A DNA stretch of 64,000 bases from NCBI GenBank assembly GCA_009741485.1, contig CM019214.1:28038081-28102080 (forward strand). Direction: 5' to 3'. Below the pieces are notes generated by a model. That model had not been told where the DNA came from. It did not search any database and worked only from the letters and a program-made list of their open reading frames with translations. Origin of the DNA: Malurus cyaneus samueli (taxonomy: Eukaryota > Chordata > Aves > Passeriformes > Maluridae). The translations under genes and the position numbers were made by a program. The number at the start of each line of letters is the position of its first letter. Position 1 is the stretch's first letter. Positions 37,145 to 48,384 of the stretch are shown here, in pieces.

Positions 37145-37971
37145 GTGTCCCCAACAGATAAGGTATTTTTCTTCCATGCATTGGCTCAGGTGCTGGTCTC
37201 ATCTGATACTGGCCTGGTTTAGCAGGAATTTTGCAGCAAGCTTTTCTGCGAGTTAACTTTAATGGCCTCCTGAGTGAAAAAGGTATAAAGTGGTGTCGGA
37301 GAAGGGAGTTTGGGAGATTCTACTCCTGAAAGCTTGCACTGATCCATGCAAATCCTGAGCAGGAATGGTTTACCTAGACCAATGCTGCGTGTCTCTCCCT
37401 GAGGTGTCTGCCTTGTCCTTCAAAGGGATGTCTTGTCTGCTGGCCAGGAAGCTGCTGCATATCCTCACCTTACAGGCTGTTGTGTTAAATTGGCTTCAGT
37501 TTTTTGCCTTCCTTCAGCAAAGTTGTTGGGCCCCCTGGCTGCCCAGGCAGCTCCACCAGCCCTGCCATGGGATGAGCGGTCACTACAGCAGGTGCTGGTG
37601 AGGCTTGTCCCTGCTTTGGGATACGTCCTCAGTGATAAACCATGGATAGGGAAGGGTCTGCTTGGGAGGAGCTGTAGCTCAGGGGTGTGCATACAGTTTG
37701 GTGTTCTTCGTGAATTTTTGAAAGGGAAGTAGTGAATTGAATTTACTCTAGTTGAAACCTGATGTGTTGGTTTTGGGGCTTGTTCATTTCTGCCAACTGC
37801 TTGGGAATGACTTTTTTTCCGGTTGATGACTCTGCATTAAATGGAAGTTTCAACAAGCTATATGAAAATTATGTAAGCATTTATTCTTAATTTTTGGCAC
37901 TTTCCACAGTGTATTAAGGAAGCAATTGAGATTTGTGATTAAATCCCTTCTTACCAGAAGGGCGTAACATT

Positions 37972-38051
37972 CCTTTTTTCCCTTTTTTTTCCCTTTCATT
38001 CTTACATTTCTTTGTTACCTTTTCCTCCCTCCCACTTTTTTTTTTTTTCCA
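37972..38051. repeat. T-rich pyrimidine tract
   Basis: Runs of T broken by ccc and ctcc blocks. Low-complexity intronic sequence without further signal. Confidence 0.85.
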
Positions 38052-41000
38052 CATGTTTACTCACTCTTAGTCAAATTCTGACTGTGCCAGAATATCAATT
38101 TCCTCTCAGTCTTTCTTCTTTGGCTGCTAGTACATATTTAATAGTACAAGCATTTTCCTGTTTCTTCTGTTAATATGTTTATTTTTAAAAGTGTGCATGC
38201 ACAGAGCAGAACGAGAGTCGCAGGCTGATAAGCAGTGGGGTAGATAAGTGCACTTGAGGTCAGTGGGTCTGTGCTTCTGGCTCGTGCTCGGTCCGTGGTT
38301 CATTCTCCATTGATGCTGAATCTGTGCATCATCTGATCACTTGGTGCACACATTTGTTCCAGATGAAATGTGAGCATGTGATGGCATTTAAGTTGTGGTT
38401 AGAGCACGTGGTAGTGTAGTAAAACAGCCAGCAGGCTATTTTAAGAGGGAGATGATAACCTCATGTAGTACAGAATCTTTTGCAATAAGATGCCTCCTTT
38501 CACCCACCTCCAGCTCTTGCTCTCTGACACACTCTGGGTGTGCCTGTGTCTCTGAACACTGCTGTTCTGAAACAAGTCTGCCTTGGCAGTCCTACTATGT
38601 CTGTGGTACTTGGACTTCATGGAAATCTCCATTTGCATTTGTTTTGAAAAAGGAGATTTGGATTGCAGGTAACACTACCTATTTTGGACCCAGAGAAGCA
38701 GGTTAGCAGGTTTTCCTAGATTTTCTTCTTTTTCTTATATGAATTAGCTTTTTGCTTCATTATAGAGGCCTGTCTTCCTCTCTCCATACAGCATGGCTTT
38801 TGAAACTAAGCTGATACTTCAGAAACTAGTTGAGAATTGTTGGCAGAACATGCATCTAGACAGAAGGCATCTGAAATCAGTTGTGGCAAGCCATCCTTCC
38901 TGTGTTTTTAGGTAAGAGTATGGAGATGTTCACAGTTTAGCTGATGTGTACTTTTTTTTTAATTATAGAAAATAAATCTAAAATTCAAGTATGCCAGAAG
39001 GAGACATCTCCCTTCCTAATGTTTGAAACATTGTTGAATGTTTCCTGAATATATCAACTTCCTCTTTCTTAGGTTTAATCTGAGCCTTAAAATATTTATT
39101 GTGTCACTACTCAGTTCAGCCATTGGGAAAGAGATGATTTCCTTCGGAATGCTTATGTACAGTAACTACTTTCAGACCCTGACCAGGCCCCTTGGGTGGC
39201 CTGTTTTGGTAGTCTTAACCATTGTTGCTGTCATTTTGATTTCTGCTCTGACTGATTTATTTCAGGTCAGTTTTTATTTTCGGTGCTTCTGATACTATTA
39301 GTTAGCATGAAGTGTTGGTCAGGAGTTTGTGCCAGAGTAATTTTTTAGATTGTTCTTCCATTAAGGCTTTTTCATGACTTGTTCTTTTAAAACTTACTAT
39401 TGGGGAAACAAAGGAAAGTCAGGAAGAAATTGTAGATGTATGAAAATGAAGATGTCATAATGTGTGTTTCTACATAAAAATGGGAACAGTTTGCAGATTC
39501 TGTTGCAGTAACCTTACTGGAAAGTTTGACATTGATCTGTGGATTGTGGAGGAGAAGGTGGGATACCTACCTCTGAGCCTTGTGCTAGTACTGCAGGGCA
39601 CAATAAATATGCTCTAAACTTGAGAGTTTGACTTCCTAAGTCAGGAAGGCTTACGTTCACCATGCTGCTCCATCGTGTCAGTGCTGAATGGGTGCCCAAC
39701 AGAGTCTGAAGTAGCAGAAGCTGTGGCATGAAGGAGTAGCTTCCCAAAATCATGATCTGCTACTATGATTAAAAAAAAAAAAAAAGTGTGGCCATTCAAG
39801 GGACCGACTACTCCACTTACTCCCAGTTGTTCATGTCTAAGAGGAATTGTAGTCTTGGGAAGGTGAGCAGTTGATAGTGTTAGAGACATCACCTGATGCT
39901 TTATTAGCTTTATTATCTGGAAGACCCAAAATTTGCCAGGTTTTTTATTTTTTTCAGTAATTGCAAGTTACTGATAGACTTATTCAAACTGATTACCAGC
40001 ATCTGTCTCACAGGCAGACTTAAAAACTGACGTCACAGCAGGCTTTCACCTGCTACATTGATCTCCAATGAACTATTCATACAGGAAGGCACTGGTTTCA
40101 TGAAGCAGAAGTGTCTGCTCTCAGATTCAGTGTCATTGTCATTGTCCTGGAGTAGATTTTCGTTTTCTTCTTGTGAGGGATAGGGGTGGAGGGAGAATAA
40201 TGAGACATAGAAGCTGCTTTCCTTCTCTACAGTCTGTTTCATTTGAGACAATCCTTTTCCTTGCTCTGGTGGGTTTCCGTGAGAAAATGACTGTTTAATC
40301 ATGTTCTTGTTTATAAGATTCACTGGCAGTGTATGCCTTGTGCAGTTACTAGTGTAAATTAGATTTTACCATTTTTATCACTGACTGCTTACTCTACTTA
40401 ATAGAAGCAGAGCTGTCTGTATTTATTTCCAAATGTATACTTGTTTTGGTGTTTTGTTTCTCAGTGCTGTGTGTCTTCTTACTTGGACACAGCATTCAGT
40501 TTGCATTTTGGCCTGGATTTCCACAGCTGTGTTTCCTGATTTATTTTAGGGGAGTAGCTTTCATAGTTGTCTGTGTATATCAGGAAGAGAGGTGGGTTTT
40601 GCTGGGCTGAGTCTTTCTCAGGGTGTGTTTCTGGCCAAGTTTTCCTGTTGAGGTGCCTCTCTTCATTGGCACTGGAAAATGCTTATGCAGTAGCTGTGTT
40701 TCAGCCAAGCATGTAGGTGTAACATGTTGCATTGGCAAGTACTGAGGCATCTCCACTTCCAATAACTTTTATTTTTGCCTGTAGTTCCAGGAGTGTGAGC
40801 TTCCTTTAGCCATAGCACTCTATTAATAGTGTGTTAATACCTTGTGGCCCTGAATGTCTCTGTGGCAGCTGGGTTTATCACTTTGTAGTGACATGTATAA
40901 GATCCAAAACCTGCAATGCAGTTTGAAAGTGTTTTAGGATGCCGATGTGATAAATGTAGTTTTTGTTTTGCTGTGCAGATAGAAATTTGGAACAGGCTTA

Positions 41001-42028
41001 TGTTCTTATGTTTTCTTACACAAGTGTAGGCAGTGCTAACCTTTCTATTTCTGCTTTTAAAATTACATCTTGCTTTTCGACTACTAGGTGTTTATGCTCA
41101 AAAATACTGAATTCTTACAAAACTTCTTACAAAACAATTTGTTTGAGGATACTAACTTGCCACATCACGTTCTAAAAACAGATTTGGAAAACTTAAGAAA
41201 TGGTACAGTTCATCTCCAAAAGGAAAGTTGTTTCTTTTTTTTAAATGCCATTTTTGCTTGTGTTGATGGAAAAAGTTATGTATATTTAGTTTTGGTAATG
41301 TTTAGATGTTTACCTTGAAGCAGTGACTTAGGTAAGATGTTGTTTAGTATTTAAAATGAATGCTATGTAGAATCCTTAGTGCTTTGATGTGTCTGGTTTG
41401 GGCAAAAATTCTTGGCGCTGGAAGGCTTTAGGGCTCTAAAACAAGTTTTTTAACCTTTGTCCTCTTTGGATTTGTGCTGTAAATGTGTGTCTGGATGCAG
41501 GCACACACAGATGTGCACTACAAACTTCCATATATATTTTTACAGCTGGTTTTGCTTGCATTTGTAGATAACATTCATGTCTTAAAAGTATTACTAGTTG
41601 CAGGAATTAAATAAAGCTTTCTAGGTGATGTAGTGTTTTTAATACAGGTGGGTTTTTACTTTTGAAGAGCAGGTTTATATGAGCAGCAAAATTTATTCTA
41701 GATCACCTCTTAAGTTATATTTATTCTTTAGCACTGGCATTTCTCTTGTGAAATGTTACCAAATGGCACAGAAATCTTGTACTGCAGGCATGTTCTCCCA
41801 GTTATTTTCCGACCTTTACTTTTATCTTACTCTTAATTTTTGAAACAGAATTTAAATTTTTTTCCTTTTTTCCACTCTTCCTTGTGCTGTACAGCGCTAC
41901 ATTTGAGCGACAGTATGCTTCATAGAGATTTCCAGAACATTTGTAATCATCTCTTCTCCCCCAGCCCTTGCTTTCCTCTCAGTTGTCATAGTTCCCTGCT
42001 TTTCTTATCTCTCTTTTTGCTGCTGCAG

Positions 42029-42130
42029 CTTTCAGATGATAATGCACAGCTCAAGGAACAGCTGCTGCATAATAGCTGCAGCCCCACTTAGAGCTGACCT
42101 AATGTGAGAATAAATGAACAAATCTGTGAT
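42029..42130 (+). other. Candidate alternative last exon (intronic polyadenylation)
   Basis: A pyrimidine-rich tract ends in tgctgctgcag at 42028, a strong acceptor. Spliced to exon 2 in phase 0, the following frame reads LSDDNAQLKEQLLHNSCSPT and stops at 42089-42091. An AATAAA signal follows at 42109-42114. Such an exon would give a short CH-domain fragment lacking SH3 and DH. This is a pattern-based proposal with no homology support. Chance is quite possible in a 29-kb intron. Confidence 0.22.
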
Positions 42131-42181
42131 TTGCATGTGGGCTTACCTACAGGGTCTTTTTCTCAGCTCGGTTGTATTAGG

Positions 42182-42480
42182 TGTCATCAGAGGAAGGTGA
42201 ATCGTGAACGGATCCCGTTGCCAGCTGCTCCCAGGGTTGTGTCACACTGCGGCGGGTGGCACAACAAAGCAAGGTGTTGAGATCCGTAGTGTCTTTCAAG
42301 ATCACCTGTTTCTAACCATGAGTTGCTTTTTTTTATTTCCCTACCACTTCTTTATCCACGCTCCCGCGGCCAAAAGCACTGCAGTGTGTGCAGTGGGGAC
42401 AGGTGGAGTGGCACGTTGTCGTGTCACGCTGTGCTTTGTCAAGCCACTCCGCTCATTTCCTTTCATTTCCTCCGGGTGAG
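42182..42480 (+). other. CpG-enriched patch ending in a donor-like site
   Basis: This ~300-bp patch has clearly more CpG than the surrounding intron (gaatcgtgaacgg, actgcggcggg, acgctcccgcgg, cgttgtcgtgtcacgc) and ends in tcctccgg followed by gtgagtg at about 42475. It could be a noncoding first exon or an enhancer. No start codon or domain supports coding. Confidence 0.2.
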
Positions 42481-43727
42481 TGAGCCAATGTTCTCCTAAT
42501 CCCTTGCATGAGGGGCCTTAGGCTGCAAAACTGAGCTGGAAAGTGTCCTGCTAGTTTAGCACACACAGCCCAGGGGTCACAGCTTATTTTGGGGCTGGCT
42601 GGTGAGGTTAGGAGTAGCAGCAGCCCTGGCTGTGCTGCACAGATGCCTGGGCTGCTTCTGTGTCAGCTCCTCAGCTGCTGCAGTTGATGGTTCAATGCTG
42701 CAAAGAGAGCTGACACCTATTTTTGTCAGATGCTTGAAGGGTTAATACCTACTGGGAATGCTGTACCTTGTATACTCAAGGCAGTAGTCTAGCAAGGAGA
42801 AAACTTTCTATTTTGCTTGGTTTTACCCCATTTTACTCTTAACCAGTATATGACCTTTTCTTGCTATGACTGTTAGATACAGCCTTACTGATGCTTTGGT
42901 AGTTTAAGGAAAAAAGTGAGTTAAAGTTCATAGAAGACATATTTGAACAAAGTGTGTGTTTGAAAGCTTGACTGAACTACCCTTGATTTTCTTTTTTTCC
43001 CTATCTCCAGTTGTAGACCTTGCTTTGTCAGGTGAAGCACCTGTATTTTAAAAACACTTCCTCCATAACTGAATTCTGACTTCAGCATCAAGAAGGGGGG
43101 AAAAAAATATTATAAAGGTTACCTGAGGCATTAAAACTGACTGACCTGAAGAAAAGAATCCTGCTACAGGCTTACTGTGTGCTGTAGTCTGCTCTCACCA
43201 GATGTATTTTCAGCTTTATTTTCTCATTTCCTTTTTCTTTCATCAAGTTCTTGGGTAATGTTTTTTTCCTTTCAGTAGGTACTGGTTGTTGCAGGGATAT
43301 GAGGGATAAGCATTGTTACTTTAGTTTTGTTTCCTTGTTGCTCTTAGATGAGAGATGCTGTTTGAACAGAAGTCTCCATCCACTGAGGGTTAATGGTTTA
43401 GATGACTCAAAATGGCCATAATAATACATTCAGGTAATTTTGAATGTTAGGGAGTTTAAACAGATTCATGCAGAGTTTAGTCTTGTTTAAAATCAGAGGG
43501 TGGATGTGGTAGTTGAACGACCAGTATGTGGCTAAAATTAATCTCTAAGCCATTTTGTTTGGTGTTGAAGAAAAGTCAGTGATGGGAAGTTGAAAATGGC
43601 TCTCATGAAGTGAGTTTAAAAACTGACTTATTAATAAACTTGATTATAATTGTAAATGCAGAATGACCATTCATTGTGTATCTTGCTGCCCTTGCTGCTC
43701 TTGCTGCTCGAGCACTTTAGGTAACAT

Positions 43728-44035
43728 TTCGTCAGTGACCTGGAAGAGATAATGAAATTGTTGTCAATAAAATTTGTGGCCAGTTGAAATGTGGGGACAG
43801 AAAATGCATAGTGGACAGCCAGGCTTGTGTGCTTGGAATTAGTGTGGGGTGTGGAAAAGGAAGCCGGAATCCATGGGTCAGGGCAGGCAGTTGGCAGGCT
43901 TTGGCACTCAGTGTCCTGTGACCAGGGGCCAGAATGCTCTGGAGTTTATGCATGGTGTTGTTTGTAGGTCACTATTATTAGACTGCTCTGGTCTCCTTTT
44001 AGAATACAGTATCTGTCTGGGATATTGTTGTTTAA
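43728..44035 (+). mobile_element. Old CR1/L3-like LINE fragment (tentative)
   Basis: At 43731 onward the plus strand encodes FVSDLEEI, then LLSIKF, similar to the F-I-N/S-D-L-D/E-E ... L-S-K-F-A-D-D block in reverse transcriptases of CR1/L2/L3 LINEs. Farther on, attattagactgctctgg and tagaatacagtatctgtctggg resemble the later conserved part of the same ORF, where the consensus reads like ctggagtactgtgtccagttctggg. The copy is highly decayed, with stops and frameshifts. Confidence 0.42.
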
Positions 44036-44087
44036 CCCCATCTGTGTTTGTTGCTTTTTGTGGGTTTGTGTATTTCTTTGTTGGCGG

Positions 44088-44149
44088 TTTTTTTTTTTTC
44101 CCCTTTTTTTTTTGTTTTTTTTTTTTTTTTCCATTTTTTCCCATTTTTG
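44088..44149. repeat. T-rich low-complexity tract
   Basis: Several T runs of 6-18 bases separated by cccc, g, cc and ccc. The Phe-rich and Lys-rich open frames across it on both strands are artefacts of this composition. Confidence 0.9.
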
Positions 44150-45918
44150 TGTTTTGGGTGGGTTTTTTCCCTCACTTTTTATGTCTCCATGTTATTTTTT
44201 TCTTACACATTTGCTGTGTTATAAGATCTCTGTAGAGGGTGTCACGTCCCCCTCCCCCTTCGTTGTAGGCTGTTGACGAACATACTGGCCATGAGCTGCT
44301 GAGGGAGGCTTCCTGTCAGAATTGCTTCATGTAAAATCACAAGGAAACAAATGTTTTGCGTATCCTCCCTTTGTGCTGTTTCCTGTGAAGCAGCAGACTG
44401 GATGCATGTCCTGGATACAGTTTTTTTATGGCACTATGCGTGTTGGGACGATCCAATCAAATTGTTCTTGGTATCCCCTATAGTCGCAGCATAGCAGGAA
44501 AGGAGGCTTCCTCACACCCTTTTGTTCTCAAGTTAGCCTGGCTTTGGAGAGCTCTTGGCTCTGTCAGAATCCAGAATGAAGGTGAGCTTAAAATGAATTT
44601 AGGGTTGGGTTGTTTTTAAGTTTCTGTAAGTTTAAGCTGTAATTTGTAACTTTTTTTAAATGTTCCTTTTCTTAATCATTCTCTTTGTCCCTTGTTGTGC
44701 CTTTCTAATCCAGTTCTGGTTTCTTCATCAGCACCTGTCTTGTGTATTTCATTTTCTTAGGATCTGGGCTAGGCTTTTGCAATTCTGTTCACACTTCAAG
44801 TTTACTTGTTTAAAAACTAGCACACAATGGAAATTTCACACTCTTAATACTTTCTTGTTCCATAGCAGCTTAATTTCCCCCCCCCTCCCGTCTGAGCAGT
44901 GGTTAAGCTGATCTCCAGCCTGGTTTTGCATTTATAAATTATGCTGTTAATAAAACCTATCACATCTTTTTGTTAAATCAGATTATTTATTATTTCCTTA
45001 ATGCCTTTTTGTGTACATAGTCTTTTAATATTCCTTGTGTTTGAGGCAAAGCCTTACAAAATTCACAACTAGGCAATTCCCTGGTGCCTCTCCTTACTAA
45101 TAACAGCTTCAAATAACTAAGAGGAGTCTGAAATTATCTGTAGTCCAATGAAACTTGTTGAAATAGTTATTTTATGTGAGTAATAACTACTTGGAGTATA
45201 GTGGTGTGTGGCTCTGACTGCTTGATGCTGCATGTGTTGTGTGGCATTGCTTTTCTGAGCTGTGTAAATTCTCCTCCAGCTTGAAAGATTTTGGCACCTG
45301 TATAGCGCAGGTAGAATTGCTGCTTTCTGGGACCAGGGATGATCCTCAGTCTGAGGAGGGAAAGAATGAACTTGTTAATGTGTGTGAGTACCTCAGATAC
45401 TGTGGATGCATTGGAAGATATATACTGTCATTAAATGTTTGCTAAATCTGTTCTACCTTTCCTGGGGTACTATATAACCAGTCACAACTAGTCTGGCAAC
45501 CCCTTCTGTGCTTACTTTAGGTAGCTTTTGTTACCATTTTTACTTCTCTTGGGTTAAACTAGCCTTTCTTTGGTCCTTTCTTGCTTCTCCCCCGGGATTA
45601 TGGGGTTTTCCTCTCTGGTCTTTGAAGACTGTTTTCTGAGGTAAGGGCTTTTTATAGTGCTTGTGAGATGGGTCTGTTATCAGGAAAATGAGCATTTTTT
45701 TGTTGACTTTTTATCTGAAAAGTGCTACACTGCAGAAAAAAATCTCTTTCTGTTTCTTACATAATTTGGAAGAACTGTAGCAGCTGTCTTTTATTGTCAG
45801 CTTTCTAGTGTTGCAAAAAGGAATGTTGTGACTCCTTTCAACCTATGCAGAATCTATTGTGAGAAGTATTTAATGAAGACTTTGGATCTTTGGATGAGTG
45901 TTTCCATTACCTCAGGCA

Positions 45919-45951
45919 AATATATGTGTATATATATATAAATATTTTTTA
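45919..45951. repeat. (TA)n-type microsatellite
   Basis: An aaatatatgtgtatatatata stretch followed by a T run. Short, simple AT repeat. Confidence 0.85.
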
Positions 45952-46694
45952 AATGTCCTCTTTCCCCAAAAAAATCCAGATGTTTAATATCATCACCCAG
46001 TGTTTGAAAGTTGCTGGAGTGTTTTCTGCAAGGTAGTTAAAAATTTGGATCTCCTTACCACCTAGAAAATAGAAACAAAATAAATCTTGTTTTTCATCCC
46101 TCCCCTCCTCTTCCCAAACCTCAACCTCAATCTAACCTATCCAGCAACTCCATTCTTTTAAAAATTCATTAATGTTCAGGAATGCTGCTGAAAGGGTAAA
46201 GAGATAGCATGTACACTGTAGTGCTCCTTAAAGCATTTGTCGTTTTAGAAGTACGTTATGAAAAATCAGTACAATATCTGTGCGCTGCGCTGCCACAGAA
46301 AAAGAAGAGAATGGCAAGAGTAATGGTAACCTGTAACTTTTCACCAAAATGTCTCAGGAGTCCTTCTCTCATCTGATACTTGTTTTATTCAACTTTCCTG
46401 TAACATAAATAATACTTGATATTTTTACTTTCTCCTTTCTTCAGCTTTTCAAATGCAGCTGTTGCTATATTATCTTTCCATTTTAAAATGCCCTAGTTTG
46501 TTGGGGTTTTTTCCTTGTGTTTAAGGAGAAACACCCCTCCCCAACTCCCATTTTACTGGTTTGTACCAGCCACTAAAGCTGTACCTTGATCATGCAATAG
46601 CTCCTACAGTTGTGGTTTGTATGTTCTTATAGAAATGCTTAGCTTAAATGCTTTTTCTATGTGTTAACTACATGATGTTTTTGGTTTTTTTCAG

Positions 46695-46779
46695 ACTTTT
46701 GATGCAAATGACCTCTATCAGGGACAGAATTTCAGCAAAGTTCTCAGCTCTCTTGTGGCTTTAAATAAGGTGACTGCCG
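46695..46779 (+). CDS. ARHGEF7: ARHGEF7 exon 3 (end of CH domain)
   Basis: After a ttttttcag acceptor the exon encodes TFDANDLYQGQNFSKVLSSL then VALNKVTA, the C-terminal helices of the beta-PIX CH domain (human has N for S and T for A at the two differing places). Length 85 bp; it enters in phase 0 directly after the GAG of exon 2 and leaves in phase 1 at a gtaagt donor. The frame is clean, in contrast to exons 1 and 2. The PIX CH domain is a single type-3-like CH and is not an actin-binding tandem; it has been linked to parvin binding (family knowledge). Confidence 0.97.
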
Positions 46780-48253
46780 GTAAGTAGACTGCCCTGTCAT
46801 GTGCTGGCTTACAACTTTCAGTTTGCATCAGTGTGTACTTATACCTGTTGCTGTCCCCATGATGAAGTGAACGTTTCAAAGGAGCAGCATTTTAAAGGAG
46901 CTTTTGTTGAAGTTCCTGCTTTTTAAAACTTGGCAATGGCCTCTCTCTCTGGGTTCTCCAGTCGTGTCTTCTGCAGAAGGAAGCTTTGTGGTAGAGCTAG
47001 GGCTGAACCTTTAAGATAGCAAGCAATTTAGAAAAAGGGCCTGGTTTTTTGCTTGTTTTTCTTTTTTTTGCCTCCAAGTTTGAAATGCTAAAGTTGTCCT
47101 TTGCTCCATTCTGTTATTCTCCTGTTTGAACAGCCTTGTCAAAATTTTTGCCATTCTCAGTCTTCATTTCCCAGCACTATCATCCTTTCTTGCCAGTAAC
47201 AAAATCTCTTTGATGACTTCTGCTCAGATGAGTAGAGTTGTCTCTTCAGGATTGATGTGGAACAGGAGATACACCTTTTTCACTGGTGTCCATGGCTTTG
47301 AACCCCTTATATGTTATTTCCTTTGGACAAAAAATAAGTTGGATTTGCATAATCATGATCTACTTCAGTCTGAAGGTAAATTTTAGGAGACTGTAGTTTT
47401 ATCAACCTCCTCAATATGGAGGTCAAGCTTTGGAAGTGAAGCAAACTACAAGGAAAGAGAGTAACAGGCGTGAAAACCAGGAGAGCAGTTGGGAGGCTTG
47501 TGTAATCTAGTGAAAACATCAAAGTTTGGGACAGAAAATGGCCTTGTGCCCCCAGCTGCCCCACTCTTGGCTGGGAGGATGGGATGAGCCCTGTTTTGCT
47601 GCTCTCTTGGTGCCTTCCAGCCCACAAGGGACCCCAGCAGTCCCTGATGGCACATAACCCTTCTCAGAGGAGAGACAAATGGAAGAGTGGAGATGTTTTG
47701 GGAGGGTGTTGTTTACTTGAGAAGCAGCTTTTTCTTTTCTTCTACTCCTAGTCCTCCTTCCAAAGAAGAAAAAAAAAATAGTTTGGTTGGCAAATAAAGG
47801 GGGATGAGACAAAGGAATGTAGGAAAAAAGACAGTGGAAGGAATGTTTTAATTGAGAGGGAGATGGGGGGCTGTGGGAAGAGCTAAGAAACAGATGTGGC
47901 TGGCTTCACTTCAAGCAAGTTTTATGTGTTCAAAATTCTTGGCTGCTAGCTAAAATAATGCTGGTTAATTACCTTTAAATAGACTGGTAGTGAGTAGCAA
48001 TAGGGTAATACAACCCTAACACTCCTCGCTCTAAACAGGCCAGATTGTTTTCTTGTCTGTGTGGGGAAGAAATCGTCAATGTCTCAGGATTTTAGATATT
48101 TATTACTATAATTTTTGTAAATCTTGAATTACTGAGCAACTACAGATACATCAAATCTACGTTAGGCATGTGAAATTTGCAGAGGTAAACAGAAGTTAGA
48201 GATGCAGATTTTTTCAAATTCTAATATTTACTTTTTTTTCCACCCTCCTACAG
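46780..48253 (+). other. ARHGEF7: ARHGEF7 intron 3
   Basis: A 1.5-kb intron (gtaagt to tcctacag). Nothing recognisable beyond ordinary AT-rich intron; the open frames near 47.3-47.8 kb on the minus strand are chance frames. Confidence 0.9.
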
Positions 48254-48384
48254 ACATAGGGCTGGGCAGTGACTCTGTATGTGCACGTCCTTCATCTCAT
48301 CGGATAAAATCCTTTGATTCTCTGGGATCCCAGTCTTCACACAGTAGAACTTCAAAACTCTTTCAGGGACAGTATCGGAGTTTG
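48254..48384 (+). CDS. ARHGEF7: ARHGEF7 exon 4 (Ser-rich linker between CH and SH3)
   Basis: The exon completes the Asp codon from exon 3 and encodes DIGLGSDSVCARPSSHRIKS, then FDSLGSQSSHSRTSKLFQGQ and YRSL, matching the linker of the long beta-PIX isoform. Human has LHT where this has SHS. Length 131 bp, phase 1 in and phase 0 out, donor gtaagt. It is rich in Ser and basic residues (R-P-S-S, R-T-S-K) and looks like a phosphorylation-prone flexible linker; that last point is inference. Confidence 0.97.

Larger units (their letters stand above)
17566..46694 (+). other. ARHGEF7: ARHGEF7 intron 2
   Basis: A 29.1-kb intron from a gtgagt donor to a ttttttcag acceptor. Identified contents are the 3' part of the second CpG island, a 17-bp tandem repeat (19.9 kb), an ERVL-type LTR (23.9-24.8 kb), poly-T tracts (37.1, 38.0 and 44.1 kb), an A-run at 39771-39785, a candidate alternative last exon (42.03 kb), a CpG-enriched patch (42.2-42.5 kb), an old LINE fragment (43.7-44.0 kb) and an AT microsatellite (45.9 kb). 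The long stretches 18.0-23.9, 24.8-37.1 and 38.1-42.0 kb contain no exon or family I recognise. The 162-codon open frame at 22405-22893 has no known homologue that I can name and looks like chance. Confidence 0.8.

Noticed and set aside
43908..44276. Lys-rich and Phe-rich frames
   Set aside because: Produced by the T-rich tract at 44088-44149.
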